This document shows positions 53,881 through 64,000 of a DNA stretch of 64,000 bases, one piece after another. The translations under genes and the position numbers were made by a program. The stretch is taken from the NCBI GenBank assembly GCA_014526335.1, contig JACTAT010000002.1:318398-382397 (forward strand). The letters are read 5' to 3'. The first letter of the stretch is position 1, and each line of letters starts with the position of its first letter. The notes beneath the pieces are model-generated. The model made no database searches. It saw only the letters and a program-made list of their open reading frames with translations, and had not been told where the DNA came from. The stretch comes from Chrysaora quinquecirrha (lineage: Eukaryota > Cnidaria > Scyphozoa > Semaeostomeae > Pelagiidae).

Positions 53881-55001
53881 ACGACAAATGACATTAACCG
53901 TTCTTTGGCCTAATATATGGAAAACGAGAGCACCGCTACATAAACCAAAATGTCGAAGATTAGAACTGTTCCTCACGCCTTTAGCTCGGTTCTGAAGGTA
54001 TTACCATAACTTTTCAAAAACGATACAGGTCGTGCTCCTAGTACCCAAACGACTTATGGTGCCCTCCCGGCGGCAGACTATCTCGATTTTGCATAATCTT
54101 CTAGACAGCAAAGTTTATCACAATCAACATCAAGATATATATTTTATCTTTTGATTGATTTTTTTAAATTGTATCATTGAATGTCAAGTTTCTTAGAAAA
54201 CTTGAAAACCAGCAGCTCAAATTTGGCAGAATTTTATCTTGTGTATATTGGTTAAATATACAGATTTTTGCGAGCATTTTGGTCTTTCTAGATGATTTTA
54301 TGAACAAAATGTGAAAGCAAACAGCTGTCTGCGCAACAAATATAGTTAACCAACTACTCTGCATGTCCTAAGAAGTTTTGTTGCCTACATATATGCATGC
54401 TAAGCAAAGCAAGCACTGTGTTCACTATACTTTGGCCGACAGTACGTCTAAAGGTGGCGAAATGGGTCGCGCGAAATGGGTCCCGCTAAGCGAAATAAGT
54501 CGCACGAAGAGCTTTCGCGTGAAACGTAGAAGTCATTTTTGCGCTGCGCTTCATTGATTCGTTGTGACGAACGGACGAGTAGAATATGCAGTGCTACCCG
54601 TGTGTAGCGACGAAATCTTTACCTTGGCGCAAATTTCGCCTCGCGGAGATTTGGCTTTAGTGGCAGTTTTGCTAATTTGGCTTGAAGTGACGGGCTGGGC
54701 TGCGTTGACTTCGTTCTAAAGCTTCGCAGCCTTTTTTGCAGTTGAAACGAACCATGAACCGTTCACTGTACTCAGCGTTTGCTCGGCTCGGTGGACCATG
54801 TGCGCTTTTGATAGATTATCTGCATGGGTTGTTGTTATTGCTATTGAATGTTATAGCTTGGACGTTCAAATTACCACTTTATTTACTTTTTCTCCCTGTC
54901 GATACTGAAATCAAATTTTTTATCTAAATTATTTGATCCAAAAATTCAAGTCCAGAACAAGTTCTCGATCTCGGTTTGATTTTACTCTCGGTTTGATTAA
55001 G

Positions 55002-55274
55002 CTATGGCCAAACTAGGAGACATTCCGCGCGCGACACTGTATTCGGCGTATCTCTCAGGGTAGCTAAACATGCGAGTGACAAGCAAGCAACATGTCCCCC
55101 GAATCATTTGCATGTTACGAAGGCAAGAAATGTTTCTGTTGTCTCCCAGAAACATTTGCGTGTCTCTTGCTACAAATTTTGTCGCGCGCTACAAAGTTTC
55201 CGAGGTGGCTAAACTGGGAGACACCTAGGAGGCATCAATATCGCGCGCGACGTTGCTCCTAGTTTAGCCAGGCC
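55002..55274. mobile_element. MITE family A copy 5
   Basis: ctatggccaaactaggagac to gctcctagtttagccaggcc, about 273 bp. The interior matches copies 1, 2 and 4 (agaaacatttgcgtgtctct). Confidence 0.78.
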
Positions 55275-55398
55275 TTTTTATGACGTTCATTGAGCTCTGT
55301 AGCTCAGTGGAAACGTCGTTGGCTATCTGTTCATACATTCCAGGTTCGAGTTTGAATCCCTTCTATTGTGGTATGCCACTCGCGAGAAATATCTCTTT
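55275..55398 (+). mobile_element. tRNA-derived SINE family 1, copy g
   Basis: Begins within gttcattgagctctgtagct, A box tagctcagtgg, B box aggttcgagtttgaatcc (small insertion), ends tggtatgccactcg. Immediately adjoins MITE A copy 5. Confidence 0.7.
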
Positions 55399-55889
55399 AA
55401 GTCCCATTTTCCCAAAATATCCATTTTGAAATACGTATAGAACACCATAATTTTGCTACAGGGTCTTGTGAACCGGCTCTTGAACCAGAACCAGAAATCG
55501 TGATTTTGAGAATGAATCTCCTTTCACGAAGCGAACACCATTAACTTATGTAAATGAAATTAATCATAAGAAAAAATTCCGTTAGATGAAGAAGTGGGCT
55601 AGCACATAATCCATGTATTGAAAATGCAGAAAGTTATCTAGCGAAACAAAAAACTAATAAAAGACGATCAATAAAAACATCTGTCCAAAATAATGTATTA
55701 AAGAAATCTTTCATAAAAATCTATCAAAATTCAGCAATACTATAAATAATTCAACACATCGAACAATATCCAATGGGATGTTATTTCATTTTATCAATCT
55801 GTTTTACTTCATGCTCCTCGGTAATCCACTGGCTAAGCATTTACCGGAACTAAGTATATTTCATTACATCATAGGGCTGGTCGCAGCGC

Positions 55890-56004
55890 ACTATTGGCTT
55901 CATATAAGACGGGCAGCTGATAGCCGCAGAACATTTCATTGAAGAAGTGCAGAAGGCTGGACACATACAAGCTCTTCAAATCAAGGCGACACACATCAAA
56001 AAGG
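55890..56004 (+). promoter_or_regulatory. Possible core promoter and 5' untranslated exon
   Basis: A TATA-like ttcatataagacgggc near 55900 is followed by ~95 GC-balanced bases and a splice-donor-like 'aaaaagg|gtacgt' at 56003. No coding exon was found downstream in this contig. Speculative. Confidence 0.22.
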
Positions 56005-57605
56005 GTACGTTTTCAAAGAATTTCTTATGAATTTTCACTTTTCTTTAACCGTTTCTAAAGTACCTATACATTTGTTGAAATTTACGCTTTTCATACACTT
56101 TTTAGATCCATTTTTCTATGATTTCTACATTTACACTCTAATTTTCTATCAAAATTTACGCTATTCATACGCTTTTTAGATCCATCTTTCTATGCTTTGT
56201 ACATATACACCAATATACACATTTACACGTATACACACACGCATTTTTCCTTTATATTCTTATATTTTCTCCACACACCCTTTTCCCGAAACTTGTCTAT
56301 CATTACTTAGCCGATTCACATCCTTTTCAGCCTTTTTCTATATGTCTTGTCCCATTTCTAAGGTCTATTCCGCGTAGAAATTTGTGTTCCCTTTTGCCTT
56401 GCTTACTCTGTAATGCCTGATTTCTTATTCATCCTTACATTGGCAGTGGACTTTCTTTTTTGTAAGATACTAGTTAGTAAGTAAGATACTTATTTTGATA
56501 AGAATATTTGCTGTGAAGCATTCGTGGCTTTTCGCTCCACATCTTTTAGTCACACTGTAAGGTATTTCGAGTTCGTTAAATTTCTTCCACTCTGTCCTTA
56601 TTTCCTCTTTTGTTGTTGAATTACTTTTTCTTTCCCTCTTTGCATTTATCCAAGTTCGACTTCTGTTTCCACGTCTATTTTTGTAAGATTTCTCCCTTCA
56701 TAATCGTCAGATTTTAACTTCTATGATGACTAGATTTCTGCCCCTTGATTAACTATATTCTAGCTTAAAATTGAAATCGATTCGAGTAATCGAAAATTTA
56801 GCTCGAAAATCGCTAAATTTCTCTCTCTAATTCGTCTTGTTTCCGTCTAGAATTTAGCTTTCGTTCTGTCACTAGTTCAGCTATCGATTTCGCCATATAT
56901 CCATCTCCAAATTCCTAAGATTTCATCCCTTATCGCGACGATTTCTTCTTCTTCTTACTTAATACTTCTGCCTCAATGATTAGTTACCCGTCGTCCCTCG
57001 CTGTCTTTGCTAGATTGCGGGTTGTTTTATAGAGTAATACCTCTTCAGAAAGGGTTTTCTAGTAACATACCGCGGGTTTTCTACATAAGGTTTCTAAGGC
57101 GTGTTTTCTAGAACTGTTTTCAGCAACAGTGCTTTCTAGAATTCGTGTTTAAGGTGTGTTTTCTGCAACTGTACACACAAATTGTGTTTTCTAGAATTCG
57201 TGTGTAAGGTGTGATTTCTAGATTTGGTGTGTAAGGCGTATTTCGTGTGTAAGACTCATTTCCAACAGTTATACAGAAAGTTTTATTCTGTCGGTTGGTA
57301 AAAGATTTCTGCTCTTATGGTATTTGGCTAGACCCCCTCCCCTCCTCTGTTCTCTGGTTCTTGTCAAAAAACGGCATTTCTTCCTGAATCTTCGCTAGAT
57401 GTCTTTTCCGTAACTCAAGCTAAATACATTCGCTAGCATCTAGAACTCTGTATTCCCAGCACCAGATGATCCCGTAATATTTGGGCAGATTTTCGCTTGT
57501 TTTTGATCTCTCTATCTCTCTATATGTTTACGAGGTCCGTACACCTGCGCTTTCTGTGGAGTACTCCGAAATTTTCAGAATCCAAAACTGTGTATTTTTG
57601 TCAAG
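56005..57605. other. Pyrimidine-rich stretch without recognised gene
   Basis: Strong T/C bias on the plus strand with repeated 'gtgttttctagaattcgtg' motifs near 57080-57240. No exon identified. Confidence 0.4.
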
Positions 57606-57619
57606 AACAATTCTTAGCA

Positions 57620-57700
57620 GGTTTCGACCCGGGTTAACCGGGTTGAAGTTTTGTAGTGTAAACGCAACTAACCCGGGTTAAAGTAACCCGCGTCTGGTGG
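57620..57700. repeat. Inverted-repeat element end cut by the gap
   Basis: gacccgggttaaccgggttg, then 'taacccgggttaaagtaacc', palindromic ends typical of a DNA-transposon MITE; the rest is lost in the gap. Confidence 0.5.
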
Positions 57701-58200
57701 NNNNNNNNNNNNNNNNNNNNNNNNNNNNNNNNNNNNNNNNNNNNNNNNNNNNNNNNNNNNNNNNNNNNNNNNNNNNNNNNNNNNNNNNNNNNNNNNNNNN
57801 NNNNNNNNNNNNNNNNNNNNNNNNNNNNNNNNNNNNNNNNNNNNNNNNNNNNNNNNNNNNNNNNNNNNNNNNNNNNNNNNNNNNNNNNNNNNNNNNNNNN
57901 NNNNNNNNNNNNNNNNNNNNNNNNNNNNNNNNNNNNNNNNNNNNNNNNNNNNNNNNNNNNNNNNNNNNNNNNNNNNNNNNNNNNNNNNNNNNNNNNNNNN
58001 NNNNNNNNNNNNNNNNNNNNNNNNNNNNNNNNNNNNNNNNNNNNNNNNNNNNNNNNNNNNNNNNNNNNNNNNNNNNNNNNNNNNNNNNNNNNNNNNNNNN
58101 NNNNNNNNNNNNNNNNNNNNNNNNNNNNNNNNNNNNNNNNNNNNNNNNNNNNNNNNNNNNNNNNNNNNNNNNNNNNNNNNNNNNNNNNNNNNNNNNNNNN
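57701..58200. other. Assembly gap (500 N)
   Basis: Exactly 500 N, placeholder length. Confidence 0.98.
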
Positions 58201-58725
58201 CAAGGTGGCAATTTTCCAGTTCCATTTAGTAAACAAGGATGAGTCAATTGTCACATGACCCCAGATTGACAAAAGTGCTTGCAGGCCGAATTGTGAACAA
58301 CTAACCGCAAATTGCGCATAAATGGCCGAGACAATGGCCCTAATGGCATTCTTGACAATGGCCCTATTGTTACACGTAATCATGATGATGATGATGATGA
58401 TGATTATCATTATTATTATTATTATGACGATTTTCATCGTGAGGATAATATTAATGATGATTTGTTTTGAAAACTGTTTTGAAATTGCCGCTCTTTGGCA
58501 AAACTCTTTGTTAAATGTTGAGAATGCCTGAAATGTCATTTACCAAAGCAAGGTGGCAATTTTCCAGTTCCATTTAGTAAACAAGGATGAGTCAGTTGTC
58601 ATATGACCCCAGACTGACAAAAGTGCTTGCAGGCCGAATTGTGAACAACTAACCGCAAATTGCGCATAAATGGCCGAGACAATGGCCCTAATGGCATTCT
58701 TGACAATGGCCCTATTGTTACACGT
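58201..58725 (+). repeat. 177-bp direct duplication around a short (ATG)n tract
   Basis: 58201-58377 and 58549-58725 are identical except for about three bases (start caaggtggcaattttccagt, end ctattgttacacgt). Between them are an (ATG)n run and unique sequence. The first copy starts exactly at the gap edge. Confidence 0.92.
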
Positions 58726-58750
58726 TTTCCATTGTTCAAGCGTTGGTTAG

Positions 58751-58797
58751 TTGGTGAGTGAGTGAGTGAGTGAGTGAGTGAGTGAGTGAGTGAGTGA
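58751..58797. repeat. (GAGT)n microsatellite
   Basis: About eleven gtga/gagt units. Confidence 0.9.
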
Positions 58798-58975
58798 CAT
58801 CCACCCCACACCAATGTGTTCGAAGTTCTTCGAACACAAAAATGCGTGTGCAGTATTTGAACATTGAGGCTCGATTTGCCAAAAAGAAATAAGAAAAACG
58901 TAAGAACATGTCCAGGTTCAGATGGAAAATTAGGAAGCATTTCATTTAACCCGTCCACAAAGCAGAATTTTTCAT

Positions 58976-59310
58976 ACACACTTTTTTTTATAAGAATACC
59001 TTAATTTTTACCGAGCCTCGATTATTCTTAAGCTTATTCGATTTTAAGCCTGAAAATGTTCTTAAATTATTCTTAATCATCAATGTTGTAAATTGGCCTG
59101 AAGATCAAGAGAAATAAGTCAAATGTTTGTCATTTGTTATTTTATATTCAAAACTGCATGTCAAAACTAACTAACATAAATTCCGCGGATTCTGCGGGTT
59201 CCGCGTTTTGGACCTGGCCGCCTCAGATTATTCTTAAATTATTAAATTTCAGCAATTTTGAGCCTGAATATTCTTATAGACTGTATTCTTATAAAAAAAA
59301 GTATGTACTA
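58976..59310. mobile_element. MITE family C copy 2
   Basis: Ends cacacttttttttataagaa and tcttataaaaaaaagtatgt; the interior is in opposite orientation to copy 1 (ttaccgagcctcgattattc). Confidence 0.72.
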
Positions 59311-59702
59311 AATATAAGTAGATAGCAGATATGCCAAACTGTCATTTATAGTACGTTGCTGCACAAATCTGATGCCTATGAATTAGGAACAGAACTTATC
59401 AGCGCGAAGAAATTTAAGAAACAGCCATCCACAGTCGAAATTTACTGATTCTTATGAAAAGTTACAGTAGTGATTCAAGTGTATCATATATCAAGTGAAT
59501 CAAACTGACAGTTTGGTGGTAAGATGGCTTAATTCATCGTTTATTATCCAGAACAGGGCCACACCCAATTACCACACCCAAATTCCATACCAAAATTCCA
59601 AAATGATTCTGAGCGTTTCGGATTACTGAGCTTGAGAAAGAAAATTGACCGAGAATTGCTCCATCTGGGCAAGTCCTGTTGTACAAGTCTTTTATAAGAA
59701 CA

Positions 59703-60087
59703 ACCTTTTTAAATAAGCAACTTGACTTTCGTCCAGCCCTCAAAGTTGCTTAAAATTTTAGACATTTCAGCCCTCAAAGTTGCTTAAACGTTGCTTAACA
59801 TTTTTTGTACCTACTAACTACCCCTGACTTCGCGGGTCAAAATCGTCATCAGTTAGGCCTACAACATGACTTTTGGGAGACAGTAAGTGGAAAAACGTTA
59901 GCTAACGAGCTTCAACATACAAAACGTAAGAACGAAGAACAATTTTCTAACACAAGAAAGAGAATAAGCTTGGTAGTTTGACTTCTTAGTTGCTTACAGT
60001 TATTCAATTGAGTCCTCAAGTTGCTTAATGTTAAGGTCAGTTCAGCCCTAGTTGCTTATTGAGCGGTTGCTTATTTTGAAAAAGTGT
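59703..60087 (-). mobile_element. MITE family D copy 1 (minus)
   Basis: Ends tttttaaataagcaacttga and ggttgcttattttgaaaaag. Internal blocks (cttcgcgggtcaaaatcg, gagacagtaagtgg) match copies 2 and 3 in reverse orientation. Confidence 0.8.
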
Positions 60088-60091
60088 ATAA

Positions 60092-60478
60092 GTACACTTT
60101 TTTTAAATAAGCAACCGCTCAATAAGCAACTAGGGCTGAACTGACCTTAACATTAAGCAACTTGAGGGCTCAATTGAATCACTGAAACAACTAAGAAGTC
60201 AAACAACAAAGCTTATACTCTTTCTTGGTGTTTGGAAATTGTTTGTTCTTATGTTTTGCATATTGAAGTTCGTTAATAGCTAATGTTTTTCCTCTTACTG
60301 TCTCCCGTCATATTGTAGGCCTAACAGTTGACGGCTCTGACCCGCGAAGTCAGGGATGGTTGTTAGGTACAAAAAATGTTAAGCAACTTTTAAGCAACTT
60401 TGAGGACTGAAATGTCTAAAATTTTACGCAACTTTGAGGGTTGGACCAAAGTCAAGTTGCTTTTTAAAAAAAGTGTAT
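60092..60478 (+). mobile_element. MITE family D copy 2 (plus)
   Basis: Starts acactttttttaaataagca, contains cttactgtctcccgtc and gacccgcgaagtcaggg, ends cttttt-aaaaaaagtgta. Only a few bases separate it from copy 1, giving a ~775-bp palindrome. Confidence 0.82.
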
Positions 60479-60726
60479 TCTAAGCAACTAAGAAATCAAT
60501 GATATAAGAAGAATCAACGGAGTGACACTCAGAGACAATTTTTGCTCTATGGAGCAGAAATCTGAACAGTTGGTTAGAAAGAAGCAAAGAACCTCGAAGT
60601 AATAGAGATGCGAATGCTAAGAATAATCAAATGAGTGGTTGCAGGTCTGGTTGCAGAAGACACCCAAACACATTGCTCTAGCAGAGATGGATTCAGTCAG
60701 CCAACCCTCCGATATAGCGGGTAACG

Positions 60727-61045
60727 GAAGAAGAAGAAGAAGAAGAAGAAGAAGAAGAAGAAGAAGAAGAAGAAGAAGAAGAAGAAGAAGAAAAAGAAGC
60801 ACAATTAGAAGAAAAAGAAGGAAAAGAAGAAAAAAAGGAAGAAGAAGAAGAAGAAGAAGAAGAAGAAGAAGAAGAAGCACAAGCAGAAGAAGAAGAAGAA
60901 GCACAAGCAGAAGAAGAAGAAGAAGAAGAAAAGAAGAAGAAGCACAAGCAGAAGAAGAAGAAGAAGAAGAAGAAGCACAAGTAGAAGAAGAAGCAGAAGA
61001 AGAAGAAGAAGAAGCACGAGCAGAAGTAGAAGCAGAAGGAGAAGG
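60727..61045. repeat. (GAA)n microsatellite
   Basis: About 320 bp of GAA with interspersed GCA CAA GCA. The long arginine, glutamate, leucine and serine frames are artefacts. Confidence 0.97.
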
Positions 61046-61820
61046 TGAAAGAGAAGGAACTACACCTTGAGCTAGCTTCTTAAAATAAAAAGTATGTACT
61101 GTAGTAAAAACCTTAATTCATCAGTTTGATAGCTGCTTTTTACCATTTCTAGGAAGAAATTGTTTCTTCAATTCACGAAAAACTTGAATTCCAAGGCTTT
61201 TCGAAATCGAATTCATGACGTAGAAATAACTTCCTTGGGTCATTGCAGGCCTGAACAAGAAAGTAAACCTGCATGTTCTCACGATCAATTTTATGAAATG
61301 TGTGCAGTTTTTCCTTATCTCAATCATAGTCAATGTCTCAAACGTACACATAAACGAATTTTTCCTTACAAGAACCCTGGAACCTCTGACTGCCATGCGA
61401 CAGAGAGAGACATTAGGGGTGGGGGGCATTTGACCCAGATTTTTTGGTCATGGACCTGCAGCCCTAACACCATTCAAAAACATGCCAGTTTTTTATGATC
61501 ATTTTGCGGAAAATTTCAAAGTAGCTATACCCGACTTTATACAAATCTTAAGTAAAGTTCCCCTTAATATTGCAGTGTCTGTAATGCAGTATTACTCAAC
61601 CACTGAGAAACTCATAATTGTAAAGCCAGGCTGCTTGGTTTTAATTAGCAACTGGTCAATAAGCAAGTAAGGTTGAAATTTTGTTCAACTTTAAGGTTGA
61701 GACAGCTTTCTTTATAAAGTACATCATTGCAAACTTGTCGATACATGAAAACATAGAAAAGAGCCAGAACAAGAGTTTTAGGAGGTACCAGCAGGGATGC
61801 CAGTCATTCTGTGAGGGTTG
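61046..61820. other. Stretch without recognised gene
   Basis: A short open frame after a tttctag at 61152 (EEIVSSIHEKLEFQGF) has no partner exon. Nothing else recognised. Confidence 0.4.
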
Positions 61821-61821
61821 A

Positions 61822-61890
61822 AATATTAGATATTTTAAGCAACTTTGAGGGCTGGAATGCAACTCCATTTGCTCGTAAAAAAGTGTATCA
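61822..61890 (+). mobile_element. MITE family D right-end fragment
   Basis: taagcaactttgagggctgg, then ttgctcgtaaaaaagtgtat. Confidence 0.6.
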
Positions 61891-61899
61891 CAAATTGGT

Positions 61900-62690
61900 A
61901 CCGTTCTCCACACCAAAAGTTTTGCTAGGGAGAACGAGGCTCGAAAGTCAGTACCCAAAGTCGGAAATTCGGCACCATTCCTTGTGAAAGTGGATGTCTT
62001 TATACCAATATAAATGATACTTGCCTTCAGGGTGGTACTTCCCTAGTAGTGCAGGTCTTGTTTACAAGAAAGTTTCGAATGTGCTCAAAAGTCCGCTAAC
62101 CATTCATGCCTTGGGCTTTTCAAATAATCTTCGTGAAACAATCATTGTGTTACACTTATTGGCATAACCTCGACATCCAACATTTGAGGGGCAAAAGGGT
62201 GTGGTCAAGGAAAATTAGGGCCTCGTTTTAAAGAACAATAGCGTGGTTGCTACCTAGATTTGGCCTATACATGAAACATATCTTAGGCGATGATTGGAGG
62301 CTGAATGCAAATCTCTGTCCCCCCCCCCTTGGCAACGCCACTCTTTACACGTATTCAAAACTTCTTCAACACTATTTCAACACATAGTCTGTGTATGCGC
62401 ATAAGCTACAGTGTTTTCTGTGCATGCGCATAAGCTACACTGTGATCTGGTATTTTGTAATTTCAAACTAAGCCTAGCTCTGTAGCTTTGTTATTTATGC
62501 GCTAAGAACAGAATAATGAAAAGGTGGCCGATTAATTTTCTGAGCTATCACATCTTTGTTAAGTCATTTCAACGTACTCAACGATTTGCAAAAAAATAAA
62601 CGTTGTGTGATGAACTGAGACCACCAAATGCAAAGCATAGAGTTTTGTATCATGTATCACTTGTTTTGTTTTTATTCTTGCTAAATTTTG
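61900..62690. other. Stretch without recognised gene
   Basis: Only a ~31-bp direct repeat (tgcgcataagctacagtgtt / tgcgcataagctacactgtg) at about 62392-62452 stands out. Confidence 0.45.
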
Positions 62691-62692
62691 AG

Positions 62693-63063
62693 TACACATT
62701 TTTTTTATATAAGAACACTAAAATTGAAGAAAGCCATGCAATGTTCTTAATTTTTCCGATTTGAAGGCTCAAAATGTTCTTAACATGTTCTTAATTTTCT
62801 TGCTTTTTAAAAGGTGATGCTCTTCAAAATAGATGGTAATTGCTACGAAAAGGGACGCACATGTAAAAATGTCACATATATTCACAATGATTGATAGTTG
62901 GCCTGTTTTCTAGAGTTGAGAACAGGACAGCGCTACTAGAGAAAGTACATTCTAATTTGTTTCTAGCTTCACAAAGCCTTGTAATGTAATCTTAGTATGT
63001 TCTTAACTTTTCAGCCTCTGAAGCCTTTCTTATATACTTTGTTCTTATAAGAAAAACGTGTAG
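62693..63063. mobile_element. MITE family C copy 3, diverged
   Basis: Ends agtacacattttttttatat and gttcttataagaaaaacgtg; the interior repeats 'aatgttcttaa' in both orientations. Confidence 0.6.
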
Positions 63064-63569
63064 GGGTCTGCCTCGAGCTTATTCAAAACAGTACCGTTTG
63101 GCTGGACTAATTTTGAAGAACATGGTACCCTTGGCCACACCACTTTGCGCTTTCTACAAAATGCGCCTGCAGCAATCATTTACTGAACATCCGTAGTTAG
63201 GTGTATGCGTCTGGGGGTTCCCTCGCGCGGCGTCCATGCCATCCCTTTCTGTGTGGTGTGCGTCGCTTCCGACCTTATTGGGAAGTTCCGATTGTTTTGT
63301 TTTGTTTTTATCCTGCAGATAGCCTATAATTGTAAATGTATTTTTTTAAGACTTATTAAAAATTTTTACTAAGGTTAATTAGGTAGGCCTAAATTAGCTG
63401 TAATTTAGCTATATCTGTGTAAATAGTCTACGTAAAATAAATTAAATGATGATGATGATGATCTACCTCTATACTCAAAAATGCCTCCCAGCGACAATCA
63501 TGATATCCCATCACTGTGCTGAACACCCGCCACCGTTCTTAGGGATGCCTCCCCACGGTATTCATGTTA

Positions 63570-63948
63570 TACCGTTTTTTTTTAACAAGCAACCGCTCAA
63601 TAAGCAAATAGGGATGAACTGACCTTAACATTAAGCAACTTGAGGGCTCAATTGAATTCTGTAAGTAACTAAGAAGTCAAACAACCAAGCTTATACGCTT
63701 TCTTGTTGTTAGGAAATTGTTTGTTTTGCATGTTGAAGTTCTTTAGCTTACGTTTTTCCACTTACTGTCTCCCAAAGGTCCTGTTATGGGCCTAGCAGTT
63801 GACGATTTTGACCCGCGAAGTCAGGGGTGATTGTTAGGTTAAAAAGGTTAAGCAACTTTTAAGCAACTTTGAGGGCTGAAATGTCTAAAATTTTAAACAA
63901 CTTTGAGGGCTGGACAAAAGTCAAGTTTCTTATTAAAAAAAGTGTGTA
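63570..63948 (+). mobile_element. MITE family D copy 3
   Basis: Starts ttttttttaacaagcaaccg, contains gacccgcgaagtcaggggtg, ends ttcttattaaaaaaagtgtg. Same orientation as copy 2 and very similar to it. Confidence 0.8.
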
Positions 63949-64000
63949 TCTCCAACCGTATTGCACAGACGTTACACAGCGTGCCTATTCCAGCCCTTTA

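Noticed and set aside
54736..54927. Small hydrophobic membrane protein
   Set aside because: 63-codon frame with leucine runs but no homolog known to me, no splice or promoter evidence.
60617..61070. Arginine-, leucine-, serine- and glutamate-rich proteins
   Set aside because: Frames of the (GAA)n tract.
61152..61215. Exon EEIVSSIHEKLEFQGF after a tttctag
   Set aside because: Runs into a stop within 21 codons and has no upstream exon in frame; it follows the (GAA)n tract.

Overview
The window is nuclear DNA from an animal. It has intron-rich genes with GT-AG introns, a low overall GC content and a dense load of SINEs, MITEs and retroelement pieces. The conserved genes point to an invertebrate metazoan, but nothing seen here fixes the phylum. 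Two runs of exactly 500 N (28230-28729 and 57701-58200) divide it into three contigs, so the order of genes across the gaps is a scaffolding claim.

Left contig, 1-28229. The minus strand from 19567 down to 958 carries 31 exons of a CEBPZ (Noc1/Mak21-type, CBF domain) ribosome-biogenesis gene. About 906 codons are present and the last C-terminal exon(s) lie off the left edge. Its introns hold microsatellites, a 164-bp tandem repeat, a long foldback hairpin, SINEs, MITEs and a LINE fragment. A UBR1/UBR2-type N-recognin E3 ligase gene starts on the plus strand 428 bp from the CEBPZ start codon, so the two probably share a bidirectional promoter. Its first exons (UBR box) are clear. Exon 4 is broken by a 4.6-kb DIRS-type tyrosine-recombinase retrotransposon (22618-27218) with inverted termini and an internal complementary region. 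Two more UBR exons follow before the gap; the rest of the ligase is not in the window.

Middle contig, 28730-57700. A plus-strand gene (31724-43836) encodes a coiled-coil protein of the CCDC42/CFAP73 (DUF4200) axonemal family. At least one internal exon is missing between 32768 and 34748. One intron holds about 4 kb of badly decayed ~165-bp satellite. Beyond this gene the contig is mostly repeats: a 30-bp minisatellite at 47.1-48.3 kb, a Penelope-like GIY-YIG fragment at 49.7-50.3 kb, tRNA-derived SINEs and GC-rich foldback MITEs.

Right contig, 58201-64000. I see no convincing gene. It holds a 177-bp duplication at the gap edge, an inverted pair of ~385-bp MITEs plus a third copy, two TA-target MITEs and a (GAA)n tract.

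Four things deserve most attention: the DIRS element and what it did to the UBR gene; the Penelope 3' ends, which explain a repeat scattered through the window; the inverted SINE pairs; and the inverted duplication overlapping the last CCDC42/CFAP73-like exon. I did not find a clearly new gene system.
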